A stretch of DNA of 64,000 nt from Paenibacillus sp. 1001270B_150601_E10 (GCF_015558675.1 NZ_JADMOL010000003.1:414813-478812), one strand, 5' to 3'. Shown: positions 9,433 to 18,018, numbered from the stretch's first letter. Numbers and translations are program-made. Notes: generated from the letters alone by a model not told the origin.

Positions 9433-9487
9433 GATATCGGGAAATTCGGTGACCTCCGAACCGCTATCAATGAGAGGAGCTAGCGAT

Positions 9488-10159
9488 ATGAACTATCATC
9501 GCATTACGCATATTGACGATCCATTATTTAAAAAGATGCATGAACTTATGCAGGAGGTATTTCCTCCAGAAGAAGTGCTGGAATTCAGCCTGTGGAAAGA
9601 GCCGCTTGAAGACCCAGGCATCCGTGTCTTTGTAGCTGAAGTAAACGGAGAGGTAGTTGGTGCCACTGAATACCGTTATTATGAGGACTTCAATGTCGCG
9701 ATGACGGACTTCACGATTATTGGACGTCCGAACCAAGGGATCGGACGATTCTTGGCTCAGCAGCGCTTGCACGACTTGAACGCCCTGGCGGCTGCAAGCG
9801 GACAAGCTTTGTACGGCATGTTTGCGGAGATTTATGATCCGTATCAAGTGGACCATTATGAATTTGGCGGTGTAAAGCCAATGGATCCGTATGTCCGCCG
9901 TGAAGTCTTGTCTCATCTTGGTTACAAACGTCTGGATTTCCGCTACGTCCACCCATCCTGGAATAATGACGGTGTGGCAGTATCCGGCTTGGACCTGTGC
10001 TTCATGCCGAGCGATGAAGATCAGACGGAGCTTGAAGCCAGCTTGATCGTTGCCTTTTTACAGCGCTATTATTCGGTATTGTCCAACAAACCAGTCGAGT
10101 GGCTTGAGATGGTCGATCAGCTTGGACAACAAGAAAAGGTGGCATTGCTGCCAATCTAA
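9488..10159 (+). CDS. GNAT-like acetyltransferase
   Basis: A protein of 223 residues starting at ATG 9488 behind GAGAGGAGC; the frame is open further upstream without a site. The N-terminal half has a GNAT-like fold: 'FVAEVNGEVVGATEYRYYED', 'FTIIGRPNQGIGRFLAQQR' (motif A, with Q-G-I-G in the acetyl-CoA loop) and 'LYGMFAEIYDPY'. The gene follows the first acetyltransferase after about 55 nt and should be co-transcribed with the nitrilase. The acceptor molecule is unknown. Confidence 0.75.
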   Translation: MNYHRITHIDDPLFKKMHELMQEVFPPEEVLEFSLWKEPLEDPGIRVFVAEVNGEVVGATEYRYYEDFNVAMTDFTIIGRPNQGIGRFLAQQRLHDLNALAAASGQALYGMFAEIYDPYQVDHYEFGGVKPMDPYVRREVLSHLGYKRLDFRYVHPSWNNDGVAVSGLDLCFMPSDEDQTELEASLIVAFLQRYYSVLSNKPVEWLEMVDQLGQQEKVALLPI

Positions 10160-10312
10160 ATGTTGCCTATCCGGAATGCACGCATAGGCTCGTACACGTC
10201 AGGAAAATGAGGAGAAAGAGTGACCGCTATGCCATTTCTCCTTATATAGTGTGGAAGAACGGAACGTGCATGAGTTAGACTTGTACTCATGATTCAAGAC
10301 CTTATTAACCAA

Positions 10313-10356
10313 AAGAGGGTGGAACCGATCCAAAGGATCAGTCTCTACCCTCTTTC
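10313..10356 (+). terminator. Terminator hairpin with an embedded T-box-like sequence
   Basis: Long hairpin: AAGAGGGT (10313-10320) / ACCCTCTT (10347-10354), and inner GATCC / GGATC around an AAA loop, followed by a T-rich stretch. Its 5' arm contains GGGTGGAACCG (10317-10327), the core of T-box antiterminator elements. Upstream, 10160-10312 has a small hairpin (ATGAGGAGAAA / TTTCTCCTTAT, about 10208-10242) but no convincing full T-box stem I, and no gene follows on this strand. The safest call is the terminator of the nitrilase-GNAT unit. Confidence 0.6.
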
Positions 10357-10453
10357 TGTTTCTCGCTTCTAAGGCAAGCGATTCACTCGTTCATCCATGA
10401 TCAAACTTGCTTACTTTTCAGACAAATGAGTTCGATCATCTTTAAGCTCTTCA

Positions 10454-11185
10454 TTATGACTGATGCTTATCCGCATACACCGCCATTGCGTCTCTCATGA
10501 ACACAGACAGGCCTTCCCCGAACTGATCAATATTCTTCGTAAAGCGGACATCATCCACGTACATCTGACCAAGCCCCTTGAAGGCCTCAAGCGAGTAGCT
10601 GCCAAACTCGTTAAGCAGCTTATACCATGCTTCGATTGCCGTTTGTGCTTCCTCGCTATCCGGTGCAAGGTGGCGGACAGCAGCAAGATTGTGATACGTT
10701 TCGTTCATACGATCCTGCATCTCCTTGCCGAATGCCTTGACCTTTGCATTGGATTCATCCACTGCTTGATCTCCCCAGCGCTCGCGCGCTTCTTGTTCAT
10801 AGGGGTTATGGCTGAAGTCAAATCCTTGAAATTTCTCTTTATTAGACATCGTAATCTCACCTTTCGTGTGTTGAATGGTCTTCTGAACGGTCTCTATCAC
10901 TTGATCGAGGCGGCTTCGCTTCTCTAGCAGCATCTTGTAGTGCATCTCCAAGGCCTCCTTGCGATCAAAGGATGGACGGCTCATAATCTCTTTTATCTTT
11001 TTTAAAGGGAAGCCCAGCTCACGGAAGAAGAGAATCTGCTGCAGCGTCTCGAGATTATCATCAGAATAGAGTCGGTACCCCGCTTCGGTTATCTCATCAG
11101 GTGATAATAGTCCGATCTCATCATAATGATGCAGTGTGCGCACACTGATGCCGACCAGATCCGCAACTTCCTTCACTTTCATCAT
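10454..11185 (-). CDS. MerR-family multidrug-type regulator with TipAS effector domain
   Basis: A protein of 243 residues. The N-terminal MerR winged helix (VKEVADLVGISVRTLHHYDEIGLL, residues 3-70) is joined by a long dimerisation coil (75-110) to a C-terminal TipAS domain (about 120-243) that binds drugs or cyclic peptides. This is the architecture of Streptomyces TipAL and Bacillus Mta, which activate their own genes and exporters on ligand binding. The promoter directly upstream has the 19-bp spacer typical of MerR control. Two adjacent ATGs (11185, 11182) can serve as start. Confidence 0.9.
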   Translation of the reverse strand: MMKVKEVADLVGISVRTLHHYDEIGLLSPDEITEAGYRLYSDDNLETLQQILFFRELGFPLKKIKEIMSRPSFDRKEALEMHYKMLLEKRSRLDQVIETVQKTIQHTKGEITMSNKEKFQGFDFSHNPYEQEARERWGDQAVDESNAKVKAFGKEMQDRMNETYHNLAAVRHLAPDSEEAQTAIEAWYKLLNEFGSYSLEAFKGLGQMYVDDVRFTKNIDQFGEGLSVFMRDAMAVYADKHQS

Positions 11186-11208
11186 GCTTCATGCCCCCTT
11201 CATTGATA

Positions 11209-11239
11209 ATGATAGAGTATCACGTTACGTGAGAGTCAA
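11209..11239 (-). promoter_or_regulatory. MerR-type promoter with 19-bp spacer and internal dyad
   Basis: Read on the - strand: -35 TTGACT (11239-11234), then exactly 19 nt, then -10 TATCAT (11214-11209). The spacer holds the dyad TCACGT-A-ACGTGA. Over-long 19-bp spacers that the activator untwists are the hallmark of MerR-family targets, so autoregulation of the downstream TipAL-like gene is strongly suggested. Confidence 0.8.
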
Positions 11240-11263
11240 TGTCCATATTTATTAAATGGCCAT

Positions 11264-11340
11264 AAAAAATCCCCTTCTGATCATCAACGTTCCGTCCATC
11301 TTGCCAGATGTCTGTTTCACGTTGTCGACCATAAGGGGAT
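11264..11340 (-). terminator. Terminator after the FMN reductase gene
   Basis: Outer stem ATCCCCTT (11269-11276) / AAGGGGAT (11333-11340), with an inner CAACGT / ACGTTG pairing, and a T-run on the - strand (A-run at 11264-11268). It lies between the reductase gene and the MerR gene promoter. Confidence 0.55.
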
Positions 11341-11353
11341 CATTTCAACCATT

Positions 11354-11902
11354 CTAGCGTTGATTCGTGTCTTTCACAAACTGGATAAAGTTCGCGATGA
11401 CTTCATCCAAGAACTTCAATGTATTCTCATCCTGCAGACGGCCATCTTGGACCTTCTCGTGAAGACTGCCGATAAACACTTCATTTAGCGGCAGCACATG
11501 AGCGCCAATACCTCTAGCGTTCAGTATTTGTCTCAGCTGCATCTGTGCACGCACCGTACCCAGCACGCCAGGAGAGCCGCCAACGATCATGACAGGCTTG
11601 CCCACCAAGACCATTTCGACGCGGGACAGCCAGTCAAGCGCATTCTTCAACACACCAGGAATGGAGCTATTATACTCAGGAGTCGCAATGAGAACCCCAT
11701 CCTCCTCTTTAATGCGCTTGCGAAGCGTGATCACAGATTCTGGCGGTGTGAGCTCATCATCAGGGTTGTACATCGGAATGTCATAAAGCGTGATAATATC
11801 CAGCTCAAACTGCTCCTGATAACGCTCCTTCAATGTCTCCACCACACGAAGATTAAATGATTCTTTTCGGATGCTTCCTACAATAGCTGCAATTTTCAAC
11901 AT
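11354..11902 (-). CDS. NADPH-dependent FMN reductase family protein
   Basis: A flavodoxin-fold protein of 182 residues. FMN-phosphate loop GSIRKESFNLRV (residues 9-20); second flavin motif TPEYNSSIPGVLKNALDW (about 80-97). It fits the NADPH-dependent FMN reductase/azoreductase/chromate reductase family, which moves electrons from NAD(P)H through FMN to quinones or other acceptors. The ATG is preceded by AAAGGAG. Its upstream region carries the GTAATACTT repeats described next, so its promoter may be affected by the partition-like proteins. Confidence 0.85.
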   Translation of the reverse strand: MLKIAAIVGSIRKESFNLRVVETLKERYQEQFELDIITLYDIPMYNPDDELTPPESVITLRKRIKEEDGVLIATPEYNSSIPGVLKNALDWLSRVEMVLVGKPVMIVGGSPGVLGTVRAQMQLRQILNARGIGAHVLPLNEVFIGSLHEKVQDGRLQDENTLKFLDEVIANFIQFVKDTNQR

Positions 11903-12035
11903 GTTACAGGACTCCTTTTATATGGCGTTGGATACGCGATTGTCATTTTGATGACAGTGACCCTCATTATTACCCAAACGATGAAACCCATGAACCAATT
12001 GATGAGCATGTGCAAAGCGATATCCACGCATAATC

Positions 12036-12103
12036 GTAATACTTAGTATTACTTAGAACTACCAAGTATTTCTGGGTAATACTTTATAACATTAAGTATT
12101 ACC
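12036..12103. repeat. Cluster of GTAATACTT half-sites, candidate parC-like site
   Basis: Five half-sites of a 9-mer GTAATACTT / AAGTATTAC lie within 68 bp. The first two form one dyad, GTAATACTTAGTATTAC (12036-12052). AAGTATTTC (12064-12072, one mismatch) follows, then the exact inverted pair GGTAATACTT (12075-12084) / AAGTATTACC (12094-12103). A sixth copy precedes the ParM-like gene (13823-13832). Such clusters beside a ParR/ParM pair are expected of a centromere or operator. They also overlap the upstream region of the FMN reductase gene. Confidence 0.55.
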
Positions 12104-12139
12104 AGGTATGATTTAGACATACGAAGCACGGCTCCGCTG

Positions 12140-12505
12140 TTACACCCAAGCCTCGATGTCCTCATCTGCCAGCTCTTCCTCTTCGATCTCCGGTTCCTGC
12201 ACGATCTCGACTTCGGATTCAACCGATGATATCGGCAGAGAAGAATCTCCTAACGAATGCGTGCCTCCCACGCCTCGATCCTCCTGCACCCAGGATGTAC
12301 TTGCATCCCTCCAGCCATTGCGCTCTGTCGGAACAACCGTCTGCAGATTGCGTACCCCAAACTGCTGGATCTCGCGTTCGATCAAATACCGCAATGAATC
12401 CATCAAATTCGATTGCGAATTAATCCAGTCCATGACGGCTGGATCTTCATTCTTCTTCGTCTTTAGGCTAATATTTTCTCCCGGCTTTTTTATTTTTTTC
12501 ACCAA
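12140..12505 (-). CDS. ParR-like small DNA-binding partner of the actin-like ATPase
   Basis: About 120 residues; start TTG 12505 or GTG 12502 after AGGTGAAG. The basic N-terminus and 'DPAVMDWINSQSNLMDSLRY' followed by LIEREIQQFG resemble the ribbon-helix-helix core of ParR-type adaptors, which bind centromere repeats and cap ParM filaments. The C-terminal half is acidic and low-complexity (EPEIEEEELADEDIEAWV), as seen in partners of ParM-like actins. It lies 83 nt after the ATPase gene, same strand. The ParR assignment is by motif and position; similarity is modest. Confidence 0.6.
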   Translation of the reverse strand: MVKKIKKPGENISLKTKKNEDPAVMDWINSQSNLMDSLRYLIEREIQQFGVRNLQTVVPTERNGWRDASTSWVQEDRGVGGTHSLGDSSLPISSVESEVEIVQEPEIEEEELADEDIEAWV

Positions 12506-12588
12506 ACTTCACCTACCACCGTCCATTTTCGCCAAGAATCCATGCTTGTCCAAGTCCTAAAGAGACGATCCTCCTGCAAGCGAATCGC

Positions 12589-13788
12589 TTACGCAGGCTG
12601 CATCGCTTTCGTCTTCAGTGCTTCATAGATCTTGCCGCGCACAAAGGCGTCTAGCCCCATTGCATTCAATTGAACGGCCTCGCGTGCCGGGATATAGAGT
12701 AGCTGCATTTCTCGTTCGCTGCAAATCTCCTCTAGCTGCGGATAGAGAAGCGAGCGCATCAGGATGCTGCCGCCGCCATACACGCAAATGACGTCGATCT
12801 CATTGCGCGCCTTCGTTAATTGGCGCTTCACGTGCTGAACAATTTGTTTCACTTGGCTGTCGAGCGGACGCTTGATCGTCTTGATCGCTCTCGCATGATA
12901 TTTGTGCTTGGGATTCTTCAAGACATCGCTGAAAAATTGGCGTGGGCTGTTTGGAAGGTGAATCAGGCGATTAAATTCTTCAAGTGCCTCTTCTATCGCA
13001 TAGCCTGCACCGTGATGGCTGCCATGGACAAACTGGCGCAAAAATTTATTGCCTTCAGTAATCGGATACTCGGTAGAACCGTCACCGATATCGACATGGA
13101 GAATACGCTTGTCTTTGAAGTAAGAGCCGTTGAACTTCTTATCCAGCTTGTATGCCTCTACAAACTGCTCGAAGATATCACCGTCTCTCCATTTGCCTTC
13201 ATTGTCTTTTTGCAGCGTAAAAATGACAGGGGTTGCTTCAGGAACGACCTTTGTATAAGGAAAGGTAATACGAACGGACACACGGCGCATGCCCAGATGG
13301 ACCGTTACATGATGGGGACCTTGCATGAATCGCTTCTCAAACTTGGCGGCTGTCTCATCGGTATGCTGAGTCACAGGCAGAGCTGTAGCCATATCCACCT
13401 CGACATCAATATCGTCCGGGATTTTCTTCTCGTCTGCATACGCTTTTTGAACCGCTACAGCGGCGATTTGCGCCAAGGTATTCACAATCGGCAGATCCAT
13501 CTCGCACTTCAGATCAATTCCAATCTGCAAATTATCCAGAATCTCGCCGCTCTCAAGCGCGAACTTGCCAACATAATACATGCCCGGGCGGGCAGCAGGG
13601 GAATCTATGGTGACCACCAGCTGGTCTTGGAGATTTTTTACGAAGCTTTCCGGCATTTGCTCCTCGCTCCAAGGAAGCTCGTCCACCGTACAATTAACAT
13701 TCGGCTGCTGAATCAACTGTCCATCAATAATCAGATCGTGCTCACTATTACCATTATCATTGCCTACATAAAAGTGGTAGTTCATCAT
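12589..13788 (-). CDS. ParM/StbA-family actin-like ATPase
   Basis: A protein of 399 residues from ATG 13788 (site GGAGGAG; the extension to 13857 has none). Actin-fold landmarks: phosphate-1 VGNDNGNSEHD (8-18), phosphate-2 HVDIGDGSTEYPI (231-243) and adenosine motif VYGGGS (336-341). The family polymerises with ATP to segregate plasmids. Here it sits among ordinary housekeeping genes with a ParR-like partner and repeated GTAATACTT sites on both sides. It could be a domesticated or integrated partition system, or a chromosomal filament with another task. Confidence 0.85.
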   Translation of the reverse strand: MMNYHFYVGNDNGNSEHDLIIDGQLIQQPNVNCTVDELPWSEEQMPESFVKNLQDQLVVTIDSPAARPGMYYVGKFALESGEILDNLQIGIDLKCEMDLPIVNTLAQIAAVAVQKAYADEKKIPDDIDVEVDMATALPVTQHTDETAAKFEKRFMQGPHHVTVHLGMRRVSVRITFPYTKVVPEATPVIFTLQKDNEGKWRDGDIFEQFVEAYKLDKKFNGSYFKDKRILHVDIGDGSTEYPITEGNKFLRQFVHGSHHGAGYAIEEALEEFNRLIHLPNSPRQFFSDVLKNPKHKYHARAIKTIKRPLDSQVKQIVQHVKRQLTKARNEIDVICVYGGGSILMRSLLYPQLEEICSEREMQLLYIPAREAVQLNAMGLDAFVRGKIYEALKTKAMQPA

Positions 13789-13822
13789 TAAAACTCCTCC
13801 TTCGTATGTAAAAATATGACTT

Positions 13823-13834
13823 GGTAATACTTTG
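13823..13834 (-). promoter_or_regulatory. GTAATACTT site upstream of the ParM-like gene
   Basis: GGTAATACTTTG on the + strand repeats the half-site of the cluster at 12036-12103. It lies 35-46 bp upstream of the ATPase start codon, where a ParR-like protein could repress the operon. Single half-site, so modest support. Confidence 0.4.
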
Positions 13835-13953
13835 CCACACTTCGTGTTATCACACAATCTGCTGATAGTCCTAGATGCCTATGCGAATATTTTGGGATTC
13901 GCCGTCGGATTATGGGGAATCCGATAGGATTCAGGCATATTGATCGATTTGGC

Positions 13954-14139
13954 TTAACGTTTAGTACGGGCAGCCTTATAGAAAACACATAGCGCAGCCA
14001 TGATCATCATTACGGTCGTAGCGGACCAGGTCATAACGTGTCCTTCGTCAGGGATAAGCGACGTCAATACAAAGACAACAGACAACAGGAGTATAGAAGA
14101 CGTAACGATCATCAGCGTCCCGGCCAGTACTTTTTCCAT
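13954..14139 (-). CDS. Small membrane protein, two helices
   Basis: A protein of 61 residues starting at ATG 14139 with GGAGGG 7 nt upstream; the ATG at 14166 lacks a site. Two transmembrane helices (about 5-28 and 36-54) end in a basic tail (KAARTKR). No family is recognised. Confidence 0.5.
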   Translation of the reverse strand: MEKVLAGTLMIVTSSILLLSVVFVLTSLIPDEGHVMTWSATTVMMIMAALCVFYKAARTKR

Positions 14140-14513
14140 GCACAAACCCTCCATCCTCATGTTCAAACCGAATATCTTGCTAATCGAGCATCTATGATTT
14201 CATCATTGCCTGCTTTAACAGGCTTCATTCTCATTTCATCCTTGCGTAATAACACCTATAACCCCAGTCTTGATAGTTTTATTGTAGCGATGATTTGTTA
14301 AGGGGTTGTTTATCGTATTTTAATATTTTGAAAAGGCGGCTCTTTCCCCTTATCATGCCTCTACCTTACAAATCCTCCATCGATTCTACAAAAGAAGATC
14401 ATTTCTTCCTTCACGCTTCGGCAAACTTATCGCGCGGAATCCGCTAAACTATTCAATAAAATCAAACGAGAACCCTAACGAGGTTATGGAATCGTAATTG
14501 GAGGTTAGCAGCT
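14140..14513. other. Intergenic region, no gene seen
   Basis: This stretch separates two divergently oriented genes. It holds a short hairpin GCCTGCTTTAACAGGC (14207-14222) without a T-run. No open frame with a ribosome site and no convincing promoter pair was found. Confidence 0.4.
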
Positions 14514-15005
14514 GTGGATATTCAGAGAATCATCGAAGCTTTAGATCAAAACGGGGCAACCCCGAAGCCATTGGATCGCATCGCACTCTTCCCATGTGAT
14601 GTCGAAGCTCTTCATGTGTACTGGGAAATAACCGAGGAACGCTTAATGGAAGCCAAGAAAGCACTGAATCTTGATGCGAAAGCGCTTCATCGTGCTGTTC
14701 GCGTGTATGATATTACATGGGGCTCCCTTACGGGTGTGGATGCAACAAGCTATTGGGAGATTATCGTGTCTGAGGAGGCAACCAACTGGTTTATTGCCGA
14801 TATTGAAGCGAATCGAACCTACATCGTGGATTATGGGATCATGACTTCGGACAAGCGATTTCTAACCCTGCTTCGCTCGAACTCCGTATTTATCCCCCCT
14901 GTAGAAGCTAATCCTTGGCAGGAACAGCATCCGATGCATCTCGGCTTGTTTCATGAGGAGCTGCCGCATCAGGCGCTTTCTCCCTCCTGCATTCGGCTTG
15001 CCTGA
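14514..15005 (+). CDS. DUF4912 domain protein
   Basis: A protein of 163 residues with a GTG start after GGAGGT. It shows the DUF4912 pattern: a Trp/Tyr-rich 'LHVYWEI', then 'RVYDITWGS', 'SYWEIIVSEEATNWFIADIEANRTYIVDYG' (cut) and 'LLRSNSVFIPP'. The family is widespread in Firmicutes and has no established biochemical role. There is no signal peptide. It stands alone, with a bidirectional terminator downstream. Confidence 0.8.
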   Translation: MDIQRIIEALDQNGATPKPLDRIALFPCDVEALHVYWEITEERLMEAKKALNLDAKALHRAVRVYDITWGSLTGVDATSYWEIIVSEEATNWFIADIEANRTYIVDYGIMTSDKRFLTLLRSNSVFIPPVEANPWQEQHPMHLGLFHEELPHQALSPSCIRLA

Positions 15006-15085
15006 CACACCTGTCACATCCTTTTGTATGATTGAGGGCGGCTCAGCAAAACATTGTTCTTTCATTCAACTGGTTTGAAAAAGAT

Positions 15086-15118
15086 AAAGGCTCCCTGCTT
15101 CAATCGCAGAGAGCCTTT
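15086..15118. terminator. Bidirectional terminator between DUF4912 and yitT
   Basis: AAAGGCTC (15086-15093) / GAGCCTTT (15111-15118), extended by CTGC / GCAG inside, with T-rich ends on both strands. Confidence 0.8.
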
Positions 15119-15129
15119 TGCATATGCCG

Positions 15130-15966
15130 TTATTTTGCTAATTCCATAAATCCTTCGCCAAACACATCTCGCACATCATGAATCGTAATAAAGGCTTGTG
15201 GATCTATCGACTTCACAATCTTTTTCAATTGGCTGACCTCTTGCTTGCTGATGACAATGTACAGAATCTCCTGCGGAAGCTTGGTATAGAAGCCGTGTCC
15301 ATGAAGCACCGTTACACCGCGTTCCATCACCTGATTGACCTGCTCTGCAATCTGATTCTGTTCCTTTGAGACGATCATAATCGCCTTCTTCGGATTCAGT
15401 CCCTCAATAATATAGTCCATGACCTTTGTCGCAATAAACAGCATCACAACGGTAAACATTAGACTCTCTGCTCCAATGACAAAGTAAGAGCAGAATACGA
15501 CAATAAGATCGACAAGAAGCAGCGCGTAGCTTATATTCCATTCCAAAAACTTATGAAGAATCCGCGCAATGATTGTTGAACCTGCGGTAGTACCCCCGAC
15601 ACGGATGATCAAGCCGAGCCCTGCCCCTGACAATATTCCGCCAAAGATTGCATTGATAATCGGTTCATCTGAGGCGATCGTCCAGCCCGCTGTCAAATGA
15701 AGGGCCAGGGAATGCAGCAGCACCGCGATAATCGTATAGATCGTAGTCTGCTTATCCAGGAATTTGTAGCCGATGACAAGCAGAATCGCGTTCAAGATCA
15801 GATTGACGATACTCGGTGACCACTGAAACAAGTAATACAAAATAATCGTGACCCCTGTTACGCCACCCTCGCCGAATTCATTTGGAATGACAAACAAATT
15901 GATCGCCAGTGCGAACAGTACCGCACCAACTAAGATCATAAAGATGTCTGAGAATGTCTTCTTCAT
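15130..15966 (-). CDS. YitT family membrane protein (DUF2179)
   Basis: A protein of 278 residues. The N-terminal five- to six-helix YitT domain (about 1-190) is followed by a soluble C-terminal DUF2179 domain (about 215-272: 'VTVLHGHGFYTKLPQEILYIVISK'). Length and order match Bacillus YitT-group proteins, of which several paralogues usually occur per genome. The function is unsettled. It is encoded alone between two unrelated genes. Confidence 0.9.
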   Translation of the reverse strand: MKKTFSDIFMILVGAVLFALAINLFVIPNEFGEGGVTGVTIILYYLFQWSPSIVNLILNAILLVIGYKFLDKQTTIYTIIAVLLHSLALHLTAGWTIASDEPIINAIFGGILSGAGLGLIIRVGGTTAGSTIIARILHKFLEWNISYALLLVDLIVVFCSYFVIGAESLMFTVVMLFIATKVMDYIIEGLNPKKAIMIVSKEQNQIAEQVNQVMERGVTVLHGHGFYTKLPQEILYIVISKQEVSQLKKIVKSIDPQAFITIHDVRDVFGEGFMELAK

Positions 15967-16161
15967 GATGATGTCCCCTTCACTTTCTATGTGTAGAATG
16001 ATTAAACATTACGACCCAATAATTCTTCTCTCACCACATTGTGCCCCATCTCGCCACAAAGAAAAGCGCACCCGCAAGGGGATACGCTATACGTCTTTGC
16101 TCAGATGAATCGACCTCCCCGGATAAGGGCAAGGCCGACATCTTCTTTTCAATTAAGGGAG

Positions 16162-17217
16162 CTAGGACTTCATCTGCTTGCTGCGAAGCTGTCCGCAGGC
16201 AGCGTCTATATCCGTGCCATGCTCCATCCGTCGTGTGCAGTTAATGCCATGCTGCTTCAAAATATCATAAAAGGCAAGCACGGACTCATGTGAACTCCGT
16301 TGATACTGACTATGCTCATCCACAGGGTTATATGGGATCAGATTCACACTAAGGCGCTGACGGCGGTCCTTCAGCAGCTCTGCCAGTTCCTTGGCGTGCA
16401 CCTGCTTATCATTAACATCGCGTAGCAGAATGTACTCCAGCATGACGCGCCGCTTCGTCTTCTCCCAATAATAATCGAGTGCCTCCATTAAGGTCTCGAT
16501 GGGATACGCTCGGTTGATCTTCATAATCTGCGTGCGAAGCTCATTATTCGGTGCATGAAGCGATAGCGCCAGGCTCACCGGAAGGTTCAGATCGGAAAAG
16601 GCTCTGAGCTTATCCGGTAGACCACTGGTCGATACCGTGATGCGACGGGGCGCAATAGCCATACCCTTATGATCGGTCATAATCGCAAGCACGTTAACCA
16701 AATTCTCAAAGTTGTCAAACGGCTCACCGATCCCCATGACCACAACGTTGGTCACGAGTTCTCCTTTGCCCACTTGGTCAAAGTGATGCTGCACCTTCAT
16801 AATTTGTTCCATGATCTCGCCGCTGCTAAGATCACGGCTTTTTTTCAACAGTCCGCTTGCACAGAAGCTGCAGCCAATATTGCAGCCGACCTGCGTGGTC
16901 ACGCATACCGACAAGCCAAACTTCTGACGCATCAGCACCGTCTCAATCAAGTTGCCATCCGTAAGGCGGAACAGAAACTTAATCGTTCCGTCCAACGACT
17001 CCTGCTTCAAATGCTCCTCCAGCGTAAGAATCGAGAAATGCTCCTCCAATAAAGACAAGCAGGATGGATGGACATCCGCCATCTCTTCAAACGTTACGAC
17101 CCGCTTGCGATATAAATAATCCCAGACTTGAGCGGCTCGCGACTTCTTATGTCCTCGCTCTTCAAGCCAGGTGATCAGCTGATCTATCGTCAACCCATAT
17201 ATCGATGGTTTATTCAT
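16162..17217 (-). CDS. rlmN: 23S rRNA (adenine-2503-C2)-methyltransferase RlmN
   Basis: A radical-SAM enzyme of 351 residues. The cluster motif CNIGCSFC sits in '[17 protein letters not shown]'. Other family signatures are [25 protein letters not shown] and the C-terminal catalytic cysteine region '[12 protein letters not shown]'. It methylates A2503 of 23S rRNA and A37 of some tRNAs. The sequence follows Bacillus RlmN closely rather than the Cfr resistance methylases. The ATG has GAGGA upstream. Confidence 0.95.
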   Translation of the reverse strand: MNKPSIYGLTIDQLITWLEERGHKKSRAAQVWDYLYRKRVVTFEEMADVHPSCLSLLEEHFSILTLEEHLKQESLDGTIKFLFRLTDGNLIETVLMRQKFGLSVCVTTQVGCNIGCSFCASGLLKKSRDLSSGEIMEQIMKVQHHFDQVGKGELVTNVVVMGIGEPFDNFENLVNVLAIMTDHKGMAIAPRRITVSTSGLPDKLRAFSDLNLPVSLALSLHAPNNELRTQIMKINRAYPIETLMEALDYYWEKTKRRVMLEYILLRDVNDKQVHAKELAELLKDRRQRLSVNLIPYNPVDEHSQYQRSSHESVLAFYDILKQHGINCTRRMEHGTDIDAACGQLRSKQMKS

Positions 17218-17667
17218 GTGTGTTCCTCATTTCAATGCATGTCCTTAAGCCTCGAAGATGCAGGAGCACCTCCGAAACAATCTGTACCTTATTGTCCCAA
17301 ATCTTATACGGGAAAACAAGCAGGACGGTCAATATTTTACATGTAGACGATTTCTAATCAGTCCCCAGTCCGTTCGCTATTACCCATTGTATAGGATAAA
17401 ACGCTCTCTTATGCTCGCCAGAAGTGAACATGATCCTAAGATTCTAGCCTTAGATTAAGGTGCCGGCATTGCAATTGGACGAGGGAAAAAGAGAGCTGTA
17501 AAGTATACATATTTACATATGGATGCTGCATTATATAGTAATAGCAATAACCATATTCATCCAGAAATTATACTCTATCCTAAAGCAAAGGGGGTATAGA
17601 TAAAGAATAGATTAGACGGGTCCTTGCTGTTGAACGCTTATCTTTATATGAATGAGAGGGATTGCCT
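17218..17667 (+). promoter_or_regulatory. Intergenic region with promoter for the acetate-symporter unit
   Basis: Divergent spacer between rlmN and the DUF485 gene. A sigma-A-like pair is present: -35 TTTACA (17512-17517), 16 nt, -10 TATAGT (17534-17539). It is followed by about 115 nt of leader with no obvious structure. No gene is seen in the remainder. Confidence 0.45.
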
Positions 17668-18018
17668 ATGGATAAGAAACCGTCGTCCGCTAAGAGCACA
17701 CCGATGAAACGCTCCTCCGAAGAATATTCCCAAATAGCAAGGTCATCGAACTTCCAAGCCTTGCTCCGCGCTAAGAAACGATTCATCATCCCGTTCACCA
17801 TCTGCTTCTTTTGCTTCTACTTCGCCCTGCCGATCCTGACTTCCTACACCACTATTTTAAATCAATCGTTCTATGGCAGTATTACGTGGGCTTGGGTCTT
17901 CGCTTTTCTTCAATTTGTCATGACATGGTCATTCTGTATGATCTACTACAAGAAGGCACAACAATTCGACCAGTTGTCGGATCACATTCTTAAAGAGAAA
18001 GCGAGAGATGCGCTATGA
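17668..18018 (+). CDS. DUF485 family membrane protein (acetate-symporter partner)
   Basis: A protein of 116 residues from ATG 17668 (site GAGAGGG; the TTG at 17662 is too close). Its cytoplasmic N-terminus and two transmembrane helices (about 46-70 and 76-98) match DUF485/YwcB-type proteins, which almost always precede an ActP-type symporter, as here. Its stop overlaps the symporter start by 4 nt (ATGA), implying coupled translation. It is probably an accessory subunit; its precise role is not established. Confidence 0.85.
   Translation: MDKKPSSAKSTPMKRSSEEYSQIARSSNFQALLRAKKRFIIPFTICFFCFYFALPILTSYTTILNQSFYGSITWAWVFAFLQFVMTWSFCMIYYKKAQQFDQLSDHILKEKARDAL

Noticed and set aside
10208-10360. Full T-box riboswitch
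   Set aside because: No convincing stem I with specifier loop and no downstream gene on the same strand; only the core resemblance is reported.
12820-13791. Long open frame (323 codons) on the + strand opposite the ParM-like gene
   Set aside because: It mirrors the ParM coding sequence, has no ribosome site, and its product matches nothing; the - strand frame carries all actin motifs.
16162-17217. Cfr-type antibiotic-resistance methyltransferase
   Set aside because: Sequence follows housekeeping RlmN throughout, including the C-terminal [12 protein letters not shown] region.
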